In this document: piece after piece, positions 10,477-19,838 of the stretch | Layout of the letters: every line of letters starts with the position of its first letter | How positions within the stretch are numbered: position 1 is the first letter of the stretch | NCBI RefSeq assembly: GCF_000284035.1 | Contig: NC_016887.1 | Location: 1-64,000 of the forward strand | DNA length: 64,000 nt | Reading direction: 5' to 3' | From: Nocardia cyriacigeorgica GUH-2 | GTDB taxonomy: Bacteria; Actinomycetota; Actinomycetes; Mycobacteriales; Mycobacteriaceae | The notes under the pieces: generated by a model | The model's database searches: none | What the model was told of the DNA's origin: nothing | What the model saw: the letters and a program-made list of their open reading frames with translations, nothing else | Translations under genes and position numbers: made by a program

Positions 10477-12987
10477 ATGACTGAGACCACACTGCCCCCG
10501 AACGGCGGCGCAGGCGACCGCATCGAGCCGGTCGACATCCAGAACGAGATGCAGAGCAGCTACATCGATTACGCGATGAGCGTGATCGTGGGCCGCGCGC
10601 TGCCCGATGTGCGCGACGGCCTCAAGCCGGTGCACCGGCGCGTGCTCTACGCGATGTACGACAACGGTTACCGGCCCGATCGCGGTTATGTGAAGTCCGC
10701 GCGCCCGGTCGCCGAGACCATGGGTAACTACCACCCGCACGGCGACGCCTCCATCTACGACACCCTCGTCCGCATGGCGCAGCCGTGGTCGCTGCGCTAT
10801 CCGCTGGTCGACGGCCAGGGCAACTTCGGTTCCCGCGGCAACGACGGCGCGGCCGCCATGCGCTACACCGAATGCCGCCTGACGCCGCTGGCGATGGAGC
10901 TGCTGCGCGAGATCGACCACGAGACCGTCGATTTCACGCCGAACTACGACGGCCGCTCGCAGGAACCGGTGGTGCTGCCGAGCCGGGTGCCGAACCTGCT
11001 GATGAACGGCAGCAACGGCATCGCGGTCGGTATGGCGACCAATATCCCGCCGCACAACCTCAACGAGCTCGCCGAGGCCATCTACTGGGCGCTGGAGAAC
11101 TACGACGCCGACGAAGAGGCCACCCTCGCGGCCTGCATGGAGCGCGTCAAGGGCCCTGACTTCCCGACCGCGGGCCTGATCGTCGGCGGCCAGGGCATCC
11201 ACGACGCCTACACCACCGGCCGCGGCTCCATCCGCATGCGCGGTGTGGTCGAGATCGAGGAAGACACCCGCGGCCGCACCACCATCGTCATCACCGAGCT
11301 GCCGTACCAGGTCAACACCGACAACTTCATCAACTCGATCGCCGAGCAGGTGAAGGACGGCAAGATCGCCGGCATCTCCGATATCCACGACGAGTCCTCC
11401 GACCGCGCGGGTATGCGGATCGTGGTGACGGTCAAGCGCGACGCCGTCGCCAAGGTCGTGCTGAACAACCTGTACAAGCACACCCAGCTGCAAACCAGCT
11501 TCGGCGCCAACATGCTCTCCATCGTCGACGGGGTGCCGCGCACGCTGCGCCTGGATCAGATGATCCGCTACTACGTCGAGCACCAGTTGGAAGTCATCGT
11601 CCGGCGCACCCGCTACCTGCTGCGCAAGGCCGAGGAGCGGGCCCACATCCTGCGCGGCCTGGTCAAGGCGCTCGACGCGCTCGACGAGGTCATCGCGCTG
11701 ATCCGGCGCTCGGCCAACACCGACACCGCGCGCACCGGCCTGATGCAGCTGCTCGATATCGACGAGATCCAGGCCACGGCCATCCTCGATATGCAGCTGC
11801 GCAGGCTCTCCGCCCTGGAGCGGCAGAAGATCATCGACGAGCTGGCCAAGATCGAGGCCGAGATCGCCGACCTCAAGGACATCCTCGACAAGCCGGAGCG
11901 GCAGCGCGCGATCGTGCGTGACGAGCTGGCCGAGATCGTCGAGAAGTACGGCGACGAACGGCGCACCAAGATCATCGCCGCCGACGGCGACGTGGCCGAC
12001 GAGGATCTGATCGCCCGCGAGGACGTCGTCGTCACGATCACCGAGACCGGCTACGCCAAGCGCACCAAGACCGACCTCTACCGCAGCCAGAAGCGCGGCG
12101 GCAAGGGCGTGCAGGGTGCGGGCCTCAAGCAGGACGACCTGGTCAAGCACTTCTTCATCACCTCGACCCACGATTGGCTGCTGTTCTTCACCAATAAGGG
12201 CCGGGTGTATCGGGCCAAGGCCTACGAGCTGCCCGAAGCCAACCGGACCGCGCGCGGTCAGCACGTGGCGAACCTGCTGGCGTTCCAGCCGGACGAGAAG
12301 ATCGCCCAGATCATTCGGATCAAATCCTACGAAGACGCCCCGTATCTGGTGCTCGCCACCAAGAATGGCCTCGTGAAGAAGTCGCGGCTGTCGGATTTCG
12401 ACTCCAACCGCAGCGGAGGCATCGTCGCGGTGAACCTGCGCGACAACGACGAACTGGTCGGTGCTGTGCTGTGCTCGGCGGACGACGACCTGCTGCTGGT
12501 GTCGGCGCAGGGCCAGTCGATCCGCTTCGCGGCGACCGACGAGGCACTGCGTCCGATGGGCCGGGCCACCTCCGGTGTGCAGGGCATGCGGTTCAACGCC
12601 GAAGACGAGCTGCTCTCGCTCAACGTCGTCCGTGAGGGGACATATCTGCTGGTCGCGACCTCCGGTGGCTACGCCAAGCGGACCGCGATCGAGGAGTACA
12701 CCGCGCAGGGACGCGGCGGTAAGGGTGTGTTGACCATCCAGTACGACACCAGGCGTGGCACGCTGGTCGGTGCGCTCATCGTCGACGACGACGACGAGCT
12801 GTACGCGATCACCTCCGGGGGCGGTGTCATCCGCACCGGGGCCAAGCAGGTTCGCAAGGCAGGCCGCCAGACCAAGGGCGTGCGATTGATGAACCTGGGC
12901 GAGGGCGATACCTTGCTTGCGATCGCGCGCAACGCCGACGAGCCCGAAGCTATCGGCGACGACACCAGCGATTCTTCCGAGCAATAA
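10477..12987 (+). CDS. gyrA: DNA gyrase subunit A
   Basis: Breakage-reunion subunit of gyrase; 836 residues, no intein. The catalytic tyrosine is Tyr130 in RYTECRL. The quinolone-resistance region reads [10 protein letters not shown], with Ala91 where E. coli has Ser83 and with Asp95 intact, the arrangement known from mycobacteria. The C-terminal beta-pinwheel has GyrA-box-like repeats such as [10 protein letters not shown] and GRGGKGVLT. The ATG at 10477 follows a weak ribosome site (GGAGA). It forms a unit with gyrB and probably the DUF3566 gene 36 bases downstream. Confidence 0.98.
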   Translation: MTETTLPPNGGAGDRIEPVDIQNEMQSSYIDYAMSVIVGRALPDVRDGLKPVHRRVLYAMYDNGYRPDRGYVKSARPVAETMGNYHPHGDASIYDTLVRMAQPWSLRYPLVDGQGNFGSRGNDGAAAMRYTECRLTPLAMELLREIDHETVDFTPNYDGRSQEPVVLPSRVPNLLMNGSNGIAVGMATNIPPHNLNELAEAIYWALENYDADEEATLAACMERVKGPDFPTAGLIVGGQGIHDAYTTGRGSIRMRGVVEIEEDTRGRTTIVITELPYQVNTDNFINSIAEQVKDGKIAGISDIHDESSDRAGMRIVVTVKRDAVAKVVLNNLYKHTQLQTSFGANMLSIVDGVPRTLRLDQMIRYYVEHQLEVIVRRTRYLLRKAEERAHILRGLVKALDALDEVIALIRRSANTDTARTGLMQLLDIDEIQATAILDMQLRRLSALERQKIIDELAKIEAEIADLKDILDKPERQRAIVRDELAEIVEKYGDERRTKIIAADGDVADEDLIAREDVVVTITETGYAKRTKTDLYRSQKRGGKGVQGAGLKQDDLVKHFFITSTHDWLLFFTNKGRVYRAKAYELPEANRTARGQHVANLLAFQPDEKIAQIIRIKSYEDAPYLVLATKNGLVKKSRLSDFDSNRSGGIVAVNLRDNDELVGAVLCSADDDLLLVSAQGQSIRFAATDEALRPMGRATSGVQGMRFNAEDELLSLNVVREGTYLLVATSGGYAKRTAIEEYTAQGRGGKGVLTIQYDTRRGTLVGALIVDDDDELYAITSGGGVIRTGAKQVRKAGRQTKGVRLMNLGEGDTLLAIARNADEPEAIGDDTSDSSEQ

Positions 12988-13023
12988 ACACAGCGGCGGC
13001 AACGAACGGATCTGAGGATTGCA

Positions 13024-14109
13024 TTGACCACTCCGAATCAGCCGAATGACGAGCGGCAGCAGACGAACGGCGTGACCGAACGGGTCGCCCCGTCACCGAT
13101 TCCGCCCCGGCCGATCCAACGACCGGAGTCCGAACCGTCCAATGGCGGTCCGGCGGGCGCGAATCCGCAGGCCGGCGCCGGGCCCGCCGCACAGTCGCGC
13201 GAAAACAACGACAAGCAGGGCGAATTCGGCTCCGACGGTGCCGACTCGGCACCGAAGGACGGCGGCAACGCCTCCGATCAGACCGTACGGATGAACGGTT
13301 CCGGTCAAGCGCCGCAGGGCGATTCGGGCGCGCCGAGCGGCAACGGCGGCGGCCAGTCGCGGTATCAGGACGGCTGGTCGGCGCTACCCCAGCGGGAGCC
13401 GCAGTCCAACCTGCCCCGGCCCGGGCATTCGCCGGTGGCCGGTCGGCAGGCGCCGTCCGGTGGCGGCGGTCTCGGTGGCGGCGGCGGTCTCGGCGGGGGC
13501 GTCGGCAATGCCCGCACCACCGCCGACCTCGCGGCCAAGGCGGCCCGCAAGGAAGCGGCGATGGTGAAGTCGGTCGGGCTCGACGGGCCCACCCGCAGCA
13601 TCTCCCGCCCCGAGCTCACCAAGGACATGCCGGATCTGTCCGAGATCCGGCACCCGCTGCCGCCGGAGAACCCCAGCGCACCCAAGCCGGGACCCACCCC
13701 GGTCTCGCCGGCGGTGCCGGTCGCGGTCGCGCAGGCGGTCGCCGGTGAGCCGCTGCGCGCCACGGTCCAGATCCGCCGCATCGACCCGTGGTCGACGCTG
13801 AAGATCACCCTGGTCATCAGCGTGGCGCTGTTCTTCGTGTGGATGCTCGCGGTCGGGCTGCTCTACATCGTGCTCGAGGGCATGGGCGTGTGGGAGCGGC
13901 TCAACGACACCTTCACCGAGATGGTGTCGCAGGACAGCGGTGCCTCCACCGGCCTGATCGACGCGGGCACGGTGTTCGGCTACGCCGGCGTCATCGGCCT
14001 GATCAACGTGGTGCTGTTCACCGCGCTGGCCACCGTCGGCACGTTCATCTACAACCAGTGCTGCGATCTGGTCGGCGGCATCCAGATCACCCTGGCCGAC
14101 CCGGACTAG
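13024..14109 (+). CDS. DUF3566 membrane protein downstream of gyrA
   Basis: Homologue of the Rv0007-type protein that follows gyrA in Mycobacteriales; function unknown, membrane-associated. TTG start at 13024 with GAGGA six bases upstream; 361 residues. Residues 1-240 are hydrophilic and disordered (Gln/Asn, then Gly and Pro rich). The C-terminal DUF3566 domain has the RRIDPWSTLK motif and two transmembrane segments (ALFFVWMLAVGLLYIVL and VIGLINVVLFTALATVGTF), and ends GGIQITLADPD. The tail proximity to gyrase genes is conserved but unexplained. Confidence 0.9.
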   Translation: MTTPNQPNDERQQTNGVTERVAPSPIPPRPIQRPESEPSNGGPAGANPQAGAGPAAQSRENNDKQGEFGSDGADSAPKDGGNASDQTVRMNGSGQAPQGDSGAPSGNGGGQSRYQDGWSALPQREPQSNLPRPGHSPVAGRQAPSGGGGLGGGGGLGGGVGNARTTADLAAKAARKEAAMVKSVGLDGPTRSISRPELTKDMPDLSEIRHPLPPENPSAPKPGPTPVSPAVPVAVAQAVAGEPLRATVQIRRIDPWSTLKITLVISVALFFVWMLAVGLLYIVLEGMGVWERLNDTFTEMVSQDSGASTGLIDAGTVFGYAGVIGLINVVLFTALATVGTFIYNQCCDLVGGIQITLADPD

Positions 14110-14316
14110 GACAGACGCGACGGCCGGTGCCGAGCCCTCCGATGGGCGCGGTGTGCCGGCCGTTGTCGTTGCCGGGGGACGACGGGCCCGCTCATAGGTG
14201 TGGCCCTCGGCAGCTCGTCTACCAGGCGTTTTGGTCGTAGTCGGCGCGTCGGGTAATCTCTGTTCTCGGTCGTTGCGTTCGGTGCGGTACCCGGCTGAAC
14301 ACAACAACGAACACAC

Positions 14317-14390
14317 GGGCCTATAGCTCAGGCGGTTAGAGCGCTTCGCTGATAACGAAGAGGTCGGAGGTTCAAGTCCTCCTAGGCCCA
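14317..14390 (+). tRNA. tRNA-Ile (GAT)
   Basis: 74 nt cloverleaf without encoded CCA. Acceptor GGGCCTA pairs with TAGGCCC, discriminator A at 14390. The anticodon stem CTTCG/CGAAG encloses loop CTGATAA, giving anticodon GAT. The T arm contains GGTTCAAGTCC. Confidence 0.98.
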
Positions 14391-14419
14391 CTCCCGAACA
14401 TCACAGTAGGGTGGGAACC

Positions 14420-14527
14420 ATGAAAATTCTCCTCACACTCGGTGTCGTGGTCGCGGTTCTCATCGGAATCACCAAACTGCGCCAGCGCAACGACGCCGAC
14501 CTGTGGCACGAGGTCACCACCCGCTGA
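14420..14527 (+). CDS. DLW-39 family small membrane peptide
   Basis: A 35-residue peptide between the two tRNAs. It starts with one hydrophobic helix (ILLTLGVVVAVLIGI), followed by a charged tail containing DLWHEVT, the DLW signature of the small DLW-39 family found downstream of gyrA in many actinobacteria. Function unknown. The sequence TAGGGT (14407-14412) lies seven bases before the ATG, so the mRNA is probably leaderless. Confidence 0.85.
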   Translation: MKILLTLGVVVAVLIGITKLRQRNDADLWHEVTTR

Positions 14528-14544
14528 CAACTCGGGCACCACCC

Positions 14545-14617
14545 GGGGCCTTAGCTCAATTGGCAGAGCACTGCCTTTGCAAGGCAGGGGTTAGGGGTTC
14601 GATTCCCCTAGGCTCCA
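14545..14617 (+). tRNA. tRNA-Ala (TGC)
   Basis: 73 nt. Acceptor GGGGCCT pairs with AGGCTCC, giving the G3-U70 wobble pair that identifies alanine tRNA; discriminator A at 14617. The anticodon stem CTGCC/GGCAG encloses TTTGCAA, anticodon TGC. Confidence 0.98.
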
Positions 14618-14675
14618 CTTCGCTTCCTGACCCATGCCCACGGAGAGCGTGGGCCTTGGCTCGTTCCGCGTGTTT

Positions 14676-14696
14676 TTTGGGGGCGCAGCCCCCAAA
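14676..14696. other. GC hairpin after tRNA-Ala
   Basis: A nine-base perfect inverted repeat (TTTGGGGGC / GCCCCCAAA) with a three-base loop. The T run lies before rather than after the stem, so it is not a classic intrinsic terminator. Confidence 0.5.
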
Positions 14697-14700
14697 CCCC

Positions 14701-14914
14701 GCCCGGAGGGCTTCGCCCCCGGACCCCCCTTTGGTTGGCCCGCCGTCAAGGTGCCCGCCCGGAGGGCTTCGCGCCCGGACTCCCTTTGTGGTTGGGCCCG
14801 CCGTCAAGGTGCCCGGCCGGAGGCTTCGCCCCGGACTTTTTCTCTGGTTGTGCCCGCCGCAATAGTGCCCGTCGGCGGGTTTTGCCCCCGGACCTCCTTC
14901 TGGTTGGCGCCGTG
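14701..14914. repeat. Degenerate tandem repeat, about 56-bp unit
   Basis: About four imperfect copies (near 14701-14756, 14757-14815, 14816-14870, 14871-14914) of a unit carrying a CCGGAGGGCTTCGCCCCCGG-type hairpin, a T-rich linker and a CCGCCGTCAAGGTGCC segment. Each unit can fold as a strong hairpin. It is open in more than one frame, but the composition is repeat-driven and I do not call a gene. The remaining 300 bases up to 15226 hold nothing I recognise. Confidence 0.7.
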
Positions 14915-15226
14915 AACGCCTTCGCCCAGCCGACGGGTTGTCCGGTCGAAGTCGACTGTCTCAGGCCGGATTCCCGTTATTGACCAGGCTTCGCCGGTCG
15001 ACTGTGGTTGGGCTTGATCGTGGGTTCGTCGTCTGGGTGGTCGACTGACCGGCCGGATAGGGCTGGTCGATCGCTTGGGATGATGTGGGTGGCTCCACCA
15101 GGGCTCTCACAGGTTCGCCGGTTCGGGTTGGTGAAGGTTCCCAGTTCCGGCGGTATTGCCTGGGTACGGTGGTGGGCTTACCGTTACTGCACTCGACTTG
15201 GGCTCGGGGTGTGGATGGAGGGGCGG

Positions 15227-15760
15227 ATGCGGATCTCGATACGGGGGAATGGGGACGGGGTGCGGGTTCGGATGCGGTTCGAGGTGAACCGGCGGCGGTG
15301 GCTGATCATCCGAATCATCCTGTGGGTGCTGACGATTCAAGGGATCGTGGTCGGTGCTTGGGCGGTGGTGGCGCCGCGGTCCTGGTACACCAGCTTTCCA
15401 GGGTTGGGGATGCGGTGGATATCTGCCGACGGGCCGTACAACCATCACCTGGCCGCCGATGTGGGGGCGTTCTTCCTCGCGTTGGCGGCGGTGACGGGGG
15501 CGGCGCTGTATTACGGGGACAGCTTGCTGGCGCGGGTGGCCGGGCTGGGGTGGGTGGTGTTCGGGGTGCCGCATCTGATCTACCACCTGGTGCACAAGCC
15601 GGCCGAAATGGGCGCTGGGAGTTTCGTTCTCAGCGTCATCGCGGCGGCGCTGCTGCCGATCCTGGGGCTGGCGGCGATCCTGGTGGCGCCTGCCGAACGG
15701 ACCCAGCTGCGGGACCCGGCGCCGCTGAACATCCGATTCAGGCGACGCCGGGAACGGTGA
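15227..15760 (+). CDS. Four-helix membrane protein, unknown function
   Basis: Start chosen at ATG 15227, which has GGAGG five bases upstream; ATG 15272 is an alternative. This gives 177 residues. After a basic N terminus there are four predicted membrane helices (IILWVLTIQGIVVGAWAVV; GAFFLALAAVTGAAL; GLGWVVFGVPHLIYHLV; FVLSVIAAALLPILGLAAILV), and then an Arg-rich tail. The loop between helices 1 and 2 has conserved-looking FPGLGMRWI and YNHHLAAD. I do not recognise the family. It ends eight bases before the convergent gene at 15768. Confidence 0.7.
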   Translation: MRISIRGNGDGVRVRMRFEVNRRRWLIIRIILWVLTIQGIVVGAWAVVAPRSWYTSFPGLGMRWISADGPYNHHLAADVGAFFLALAAVTGAALYYGDSLLARVAGLGWVVFGVPHLIYHLVHKPAEMGAGSFVLSVIAAALLPILGLAAILVAPAERTQLRDPAPLNIRFRRRRER

Positions 15761-15767
15761 ATGCCGC

Positions 15768-16763
15768 TCAGCCGAGGGCGGCGGCCTGCTCGATCCGGCG
15801 CAGCTGCTCCGGCTCGGGCCAGCTCCTGATCTCGTAGCGGGCGGGGGCGAGACCCGGAACCGGCGTCAGCCCGAGGATCTCGACCACGCGGTGGAAGGGG
15901 GCGTCGAACAGGGTGCGTTCCTCGCCGTTGTCGTCGGTATCGCAGAAGACGACGAGATCGGCCTCCGGCAACAGATAATCCACACCCTCGCCCCACGCGG
16001 TGATGGTGCGCGGGCCGTCGCCCGGGTCGTAGTACATCAGCGCGGCGACATAGGCCGTGGCCGGGTCGGTGAGTTCGGCGTCCAGCGCCTCGAAATCGAA
16101 GTCCTCTTCGAGGATTTCGTTCAACCACTCGGTCTGCGCGGCGTATTCGGTGACGGCCAGACCACAACGGGCGCGCCGCGCGGCGGGCAACTGCTCGTGT
16201 GGGCCCGCCTGATCGAATGGGACCACGCGGCCCTCGTCATCGACGGTGTAGGCCTGCGGGCTGAGCGGACGCTCGGCCTCGCCGTACTGTTCCTCCATCA
16301 TCTCGAACAGCGAACCGATCATCTCCGGATCATCGGGCGCCACGATCAACGTGTCGACGTCCGGCGCGAACGCCACGGGCCGGCGGCCGTAGCCCGCCCG
16401 GAAGGCGGCCAGCCATCCCGGAACCAGCAGCCAGGACGTGAAATAGCCGTCGCCGTCGTCGACGAAATGCAGCACAGAACCCGCCTCGACATCCGGCAGC
16501 TGCGCCATCGCGGACAGATTCGCCCTCGCCGCCTCGAAGACCTCATCGGCCGACACACCCCAGGCCGTCCGGTGATCGTTGTTGACGATGCCGCGCCGGT
16601 CGGGCAGATCGACGGCCACCAGCTCGTCCACGAACGGCAGCACGGTGCGGCCGAGCGGTTGATCCGCGGCGGGCACGGTACCGCGATAGGTCACGGGCCG
16701 CAGTACCGGCCGCAGTAGGGGACGGGCGTCGGCCCAGTTCTGAGGAACCTCGAAGTCGGTCAC
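15768..16763 (-). CDS. DUF1444-like cytosolic protein
   Basis: 331 residues from the GTG at 16763; an upstream start at 16826 is possible but adds an unconvincing leader. Soluble and acidic. The segment WGVSADEVFEAARANL followed by GDGYFTSWLLVPG resembles the layout of DUF1444 (YtpQ-type) proteins, whose function is unknown; this assignment is by eye only. The C-terminal part has LMYYDPGDGPRTITAWGEG. No membrane segment or signal peptide. It stands alone and convergent with its left neighbour. Confidence 0.7.
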   Translation of the reverse strand: MTDFEVPQNWADARPLLRPVLRPVTYRGTVPAADQPLGRTVLPFVDELVAVDLPDRRGIVNNDHRTAWGVSADEVFEAARANLSAMAQLPDVEAGSVLHFVDDGDGYFTSWLLVPGWLAAFRAGYGRRPVAFAPDVDTLIVAPDDPEMIGSLFEMMEEQYGEAERPLSPQAYTVDDEGRVVPFDQAGPHEQLPAARRARCGLAVTEYAAQTEWLNEILEEDFDFEALDAELTDPATAYVAALMYYDPGDGPRTITAWGEGVDYLLPEADLVVFCDTDDNGEERTLFDAPFHRVVEILGLTPVPGLAPARYEIRSWPEPEQLRRIEQAAALG

Positions 16764-16956
16764 GCCGCACACGGTAACGACCGCCACCGACACTTCCTGC
16801 CGCTGGCGACAACCACCGAGTATCAAGCGATTTCGGCGCTGTTGTCGTACGCGGTGCGGCTGGAACCGCGGCGGGTCCCGGTGATCCGCGGGCGTGATCA
16901 GCGCAGCCGGGTCTGGCAGGTGCCGGCCGGGCCCGCCGCGATGGCCCGGTGAGCGC

Positions 16957-17865
16957 TCAGATCGGGCGCTTGGCGATGACCTCCTGCAACCGGGCGCGGT
17001 CGCGCTCGAGTTTGCGTGCCTCGTAGGCGATGGGGAAGTAGCGCAACCGTTCCGGCAGCAGCGGCACCACCCGGGCGATCACCCAGCCGATCGCGCGCAG
17101 CTTGCGCTCGTCCGATTCCGACCAGGTGAGGCCGAGCTTGCGGCGGGCCGCCTCGGGCGTGGTGCCGACGGTGACGAAGTATTGCAGCGCACCGATCGGG
17201 GCGACCGCGCGCTTCCACACCGGCCGCAGCAAGCGGGGCAGCTGCTTCGGTGCGCCGACCGAGCGGATCACCCGCAGGTAGTCGTGCGCGGTCTGGGTGG
17301 CGACGAGATGGTTTTCCACCGTGTCGGCGAAGAACTTCTCGAAATCGGCGTAGGTGGCCGGAAGCTCCTTGGGCGGCACCGAGAAGTTGCGCATGAGCTG
17401 CAAAGTCTCCCGGTAGTAGTGCTCCTTCTCCTCCGGCGTCAGCGGGCGCTTGGCGAAATACTTGGCGTTCTCGCTGAAGGCGAAGGTGCCGGTATGCAGC
17501 ACCCAGGCCCACGGCCCGCTCGACAGCGCGCGGTGTTTGACGCCCGCGGCGTCGGTGGTGTTGAGCGAGGCGTGCATCGCGCGCAGCCGTTCGGTTTCGG
17601 CGAGAGCCTCGGGACCACCGTAGGTCCAGGTCATCACCGCCGACAGGCTGCGGACGGCGCGGCCGACCGGATCGGTGCGGAAGGTGGAGTATTCGTCGAC
17701 CACGGCGGAAATGGTGGGTTCCATGGTTTGCAGCAGGAACGCGGAGCCGGCGGTGAGTGAGAAGGTGATCAGCCCGGTTTCGTCCCACATGCGGGTACCG
17801 GGGCCGAAGGGGCGGCGTTCGGGAAGGACGGGGGTCCTGGACTCGACCTCGACGGACGCTGTCAT
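16957..17865 (-). CDS. MpaB/latex-clearing-type oxygenase (DUF2236)
   Basis: 302 residues from the ATG at 17865, which has AGGGAG nearby. The sequence is that of the oxygenase MpaB/DUF2236 family, haem proteins that include the rubber oxygenase Lcp and MpaB. Visible hallmarks are GPGTRMWDETG, the mid-protein helix WAWVLHTGTFAFSENA, in which WVLHT carries the conserved His, and a C-terminal run of basic helices. Many actinobacteria have several copies of unknown substrate. It is divergent from the acyl-CoA-dehydrogenase-like gene, with an AT-rich palindromic gap between them. Confidence 0.85.
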   Translation of the reverse strand: MTASVEVESRTPVLPERRPFGPGTRMWDETGLITFSLTAGSAFLLQTMEPTISAVVDEYSTFRTDPVGRAVRSLSAVMTWTYGGPEALAETERLRAMHASLNTTDAAGVKHRALSSGPWAWVLHTGTFAFSENAKYFAKRPLTPEEKEHYYRETLQLMRNFSVPPKELPATYADFEKFFADTVENHLVATQTAHDYLRVIRSVGAPKQLPRLLRPVWKRAVAPIGALQYFVTVGTTPEAARRKLGLTWSESDERKLRAIGWVIARVVPLLPERLRYFPIAYEARKLERDRARLQEVIAKRPI

Positions 17866-17897
17866 GGCGATCTCCCTTGATCGACGATGTAGCAAGT

Positions 17898-17926
17898 GTG
17901 AGAAAATAATACTCTAACTCTCTCAC
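17898..17926. promoter_or_regulatory. AT-rich inverted repeat between divergent genes
   Basis: GTGAGA (17898-17903) is mirrored by TCTCAC (17921-17926) around an AT-rich centre that is unusual in this genome. On the minus strand it contains TATTAT, a plausible -10 for the MpaB-type gene. A TetR-like operator is a fair guess; no regulator gene is adjacent. Confidence 0.4.
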
Positions 17927-17987
17927 GTTCGCAGGGTGAGCGCGTCAGTTGGCGCCTGCTCCGGCCGGACACCGCTAGCGTGCAGGG

Positions 17988-18908
17988 GTGGATTCAGTAC
18001 TCGATTACCTGCTCACCGCGCCGGCCGAGGTCGCGCCGCTGGCGGATGTGGCGCAGGCCTGGCAGCGGCATCAGGAGACGGCAGCGGAGTTCGACGCTCC
18101 GGTGGACGCGGCCCTGGCCTGTGGGTTCGGCGCGGATCGACTCGGCTACGCGTTCATGTCCGGATACCAAGCGGCGCTGCGGGCGCTGCTGCCGGAGCTT
18201 GCGCCGGGGGAGTTGGTGTCGCTGTGCGCCACCGAGCAGGGCGGCGGACATCCCGCGGCCATCCGGACCACGCTCACCGAGCGCGACGGGCACTGGCTGG
18301 TCGACGGCACCAAGACCTTCGCCACCCTCGGCGAACCTGCCGATCGCCTGGTGGTGATCGGCAGCGTCGGCACCGATGCCGAGGGCCGCAACCGGTTGGC
18401 GGCCGCGCTCGTCGCCACCGGGCAACCGGAGGTGCTGCGGACCGCGCTGCCCGAGACGCCGTTCATCCCGGAAATACCGCACGCGACGGTCACTTTCACC
18501 CGTGCACGCGCCCAGCTGCTGCCCGGGGACGGGTACACGGGCTACCTGAAACCGTTCCGCACCGTGGAAGACATCCACGTGCTCGCCGCCGCGCTGGGCT
18601 GGCTGATCCGGATGGGGCGCCGGGCTGCGGTGGCGGAGGCGTTGCTGGAGCAGTTGCTGGCGATGGCGGCCACGCTGCGTGATCTGGGCAGGGGGCCGGC
18701 GCGCTCGCCCGGCGTGCATATCGCCCTCGGCGGGGTGCTCGCACAGTTCGACGACTTGCCCCGGCTGACCGAGCCGATCTGGGCGGCCGCCGAGGCGGAG
18801 GATGCGCGTCGCTGGGAGCGGGATCTGCCGTTGTTGCGGGTTGCCGGAAAGGTGCGGGGCATGCGTTTGGCGGCCGCCTGGCAATCGGTGCGCACTCCGG
18901 CTCATTAG
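17988..18908 (+). CDS. Acyl-CoA dehydrogenase-like protein, short
   Basis: 306 residues from GTG 17988. TAGCGT at 17976-17981 places the likely transcription start at the GTG (leaderless). The middle region CATEQGGGHPAAIRTTL followed by WLVDGTKTFATLG is the FAD-contacting beta domain of acyl-CoA dehydrogenases. The protein is clearly shorter than the usual 380-400 residues and the C-terminal helical domain is reduced, so a catalytic Glu cannot be assigned with confidence. Substrate unknown. Divergent from the MpaB-type gene, which may indicate a shared lipid-related role. Confidence 0.8.
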   Translation: MDSVLDYLLTAPAEVAPLADVAQAWQRHQETAAEFDAPVDAALACGFGADRLGYAFMSGYQAALRALLPELAPGELVSLCATEQGGGHPAAIRTTLTERDGHWLVDGTKTFATLGEPADRLVVIGSVGTDAEGRNRLAAALVATGQPEVLRTALPETPFIPEIPHATVTFTRARAQLLPGDGYTGYLKPFRTVEDIHVLAAALGWLIRMGRRAAVAEALLEQLLAMAATLRDLGRGPARSPGVHIALGGVLAQFDDLPRLTEPIWAAAEAEDARRWERDLPLLRVAGKVRGMRLAAAWQSVRTPAH

Positions 18909-19838
18909 TGTCGGAAACGAGGTTCCGCCAATCGGTTCCGGCGGAACCTCGTCCGGACATGAGAGCGGGCCTCGGCGAAGGGGGGGAGTTAGCCGAGGCC
19001 CGCGTAAGGTCGGCCCGGGGGGGAGGGGCCGACGAGAACGATCCTACGCGAAGATCCGCGTTTTTGTGTGTATGAGGACAGTCGGTTTCGAAGTTTTTTC
19101 GGGGTTATTCACAGGGTTCGGATCCCGGGGTTGGTGAATCGGACACCGAACACGGTCCGGGAACCGCGCGCCGATGGCTCCAAGGTTGCCAAAACCGCAG
19201 GCCCGCACGGTTTTACCGGGCTGTATACGCACGTGGCCAGGCGGTCCGCCGCGATCGGGAAAACATGCCGACCGGTCGCTGTAGCGGCCGCGGGTGACGC
19301 GAAAGACCGCGTGTCGATGCCTTCGAGTGCGGCGGAATCCGTCGCTGCCGCCTCGGTATCGCGAATGTGTCGTACCCCCGTGGCAGCATTCCGCGCGTGG
19401 ACGACATCGCCCCGCACACCCCGGCCGCTGCGGTGCATTTGCGCGCCCGGCAACACCGGCGTGCGATGCTCGCGGACCCGGACGAGTACCGCCCCGCGGA
19501 TATTCGAGTAGTGCGATACCCGCGACCGCCGGCCACTGCGCCCCGCATCATGGAACCGGTCGCACCCCGATCCGGAACCCCCGAGCACCGCCCGGATCGA
19601 GGTGCGGCCGTTTTTCGTTGCCCAGCGTTAACCGGACGGCCGGACAAATCGGATGAAATCGGCTCGGCGAGGCGCAATACTCACATCAGGCCTGGTCGAT
19701 CGTCCGATAGCAGCGATCCGTGCCGTTATCGGCCCCGGCGATTAATTTCCGGCCCGCGGGCCGTCCTATCAGCAGGTCGCCGAGGAAGCCGGCCGCCGAC
19801 ACCGCATGTCATCGAGCTCTACGAGCTTCAGGAGAATC
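18909..19838. other. Gene-free 0.9 kb interval
   Basis: Several overlapping open frames cover this stretch on both strands, but none has a recognisable domain, good ribosome site or typical third-position GC pattern. It contains the paired hairpins at 18965-19033, an ordinary GC-rich centre, and the ribosome site of the ABC transporter gene at its right end. Confidence 0.5.
18965..19033 (+). terminator. Tandem hairpins after acyl-CoA-dehydrogenase-like gene
   Basis: Two adjacent strong inverted repeats: GCGGGCCTCGGC / GCCGAGGCCCGC (18965-18976 with 18992-19003), then GTCGGCC / GGCCGAC (within 19009-19033). The loops are G-runs. There is no T tract, so termination is inferred from position and stem strength only. 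Confidence 0.5.

Noticed and set aside
10411..13002. 863-codon minus-strand frame opposite gyrA
   Set aside because: Shadow of gyrA caused by high third-position GC; its text is low-complexity and without domains. The same applies to the long minus frames opposite gltB and gyrB.
14671..14696. Hairpin after tRNA-Ala as an intrinsic terminator
   Set aside because: The T run lies upstream of the stem on the plus strand and A bases follow, so it does not fit the terminator layout in either direction.
14634..14983. Open frames over the GC repeats after tRNA-Ala
   Set aside because: Open in several frames because of the repeat composition; no start signals or family.
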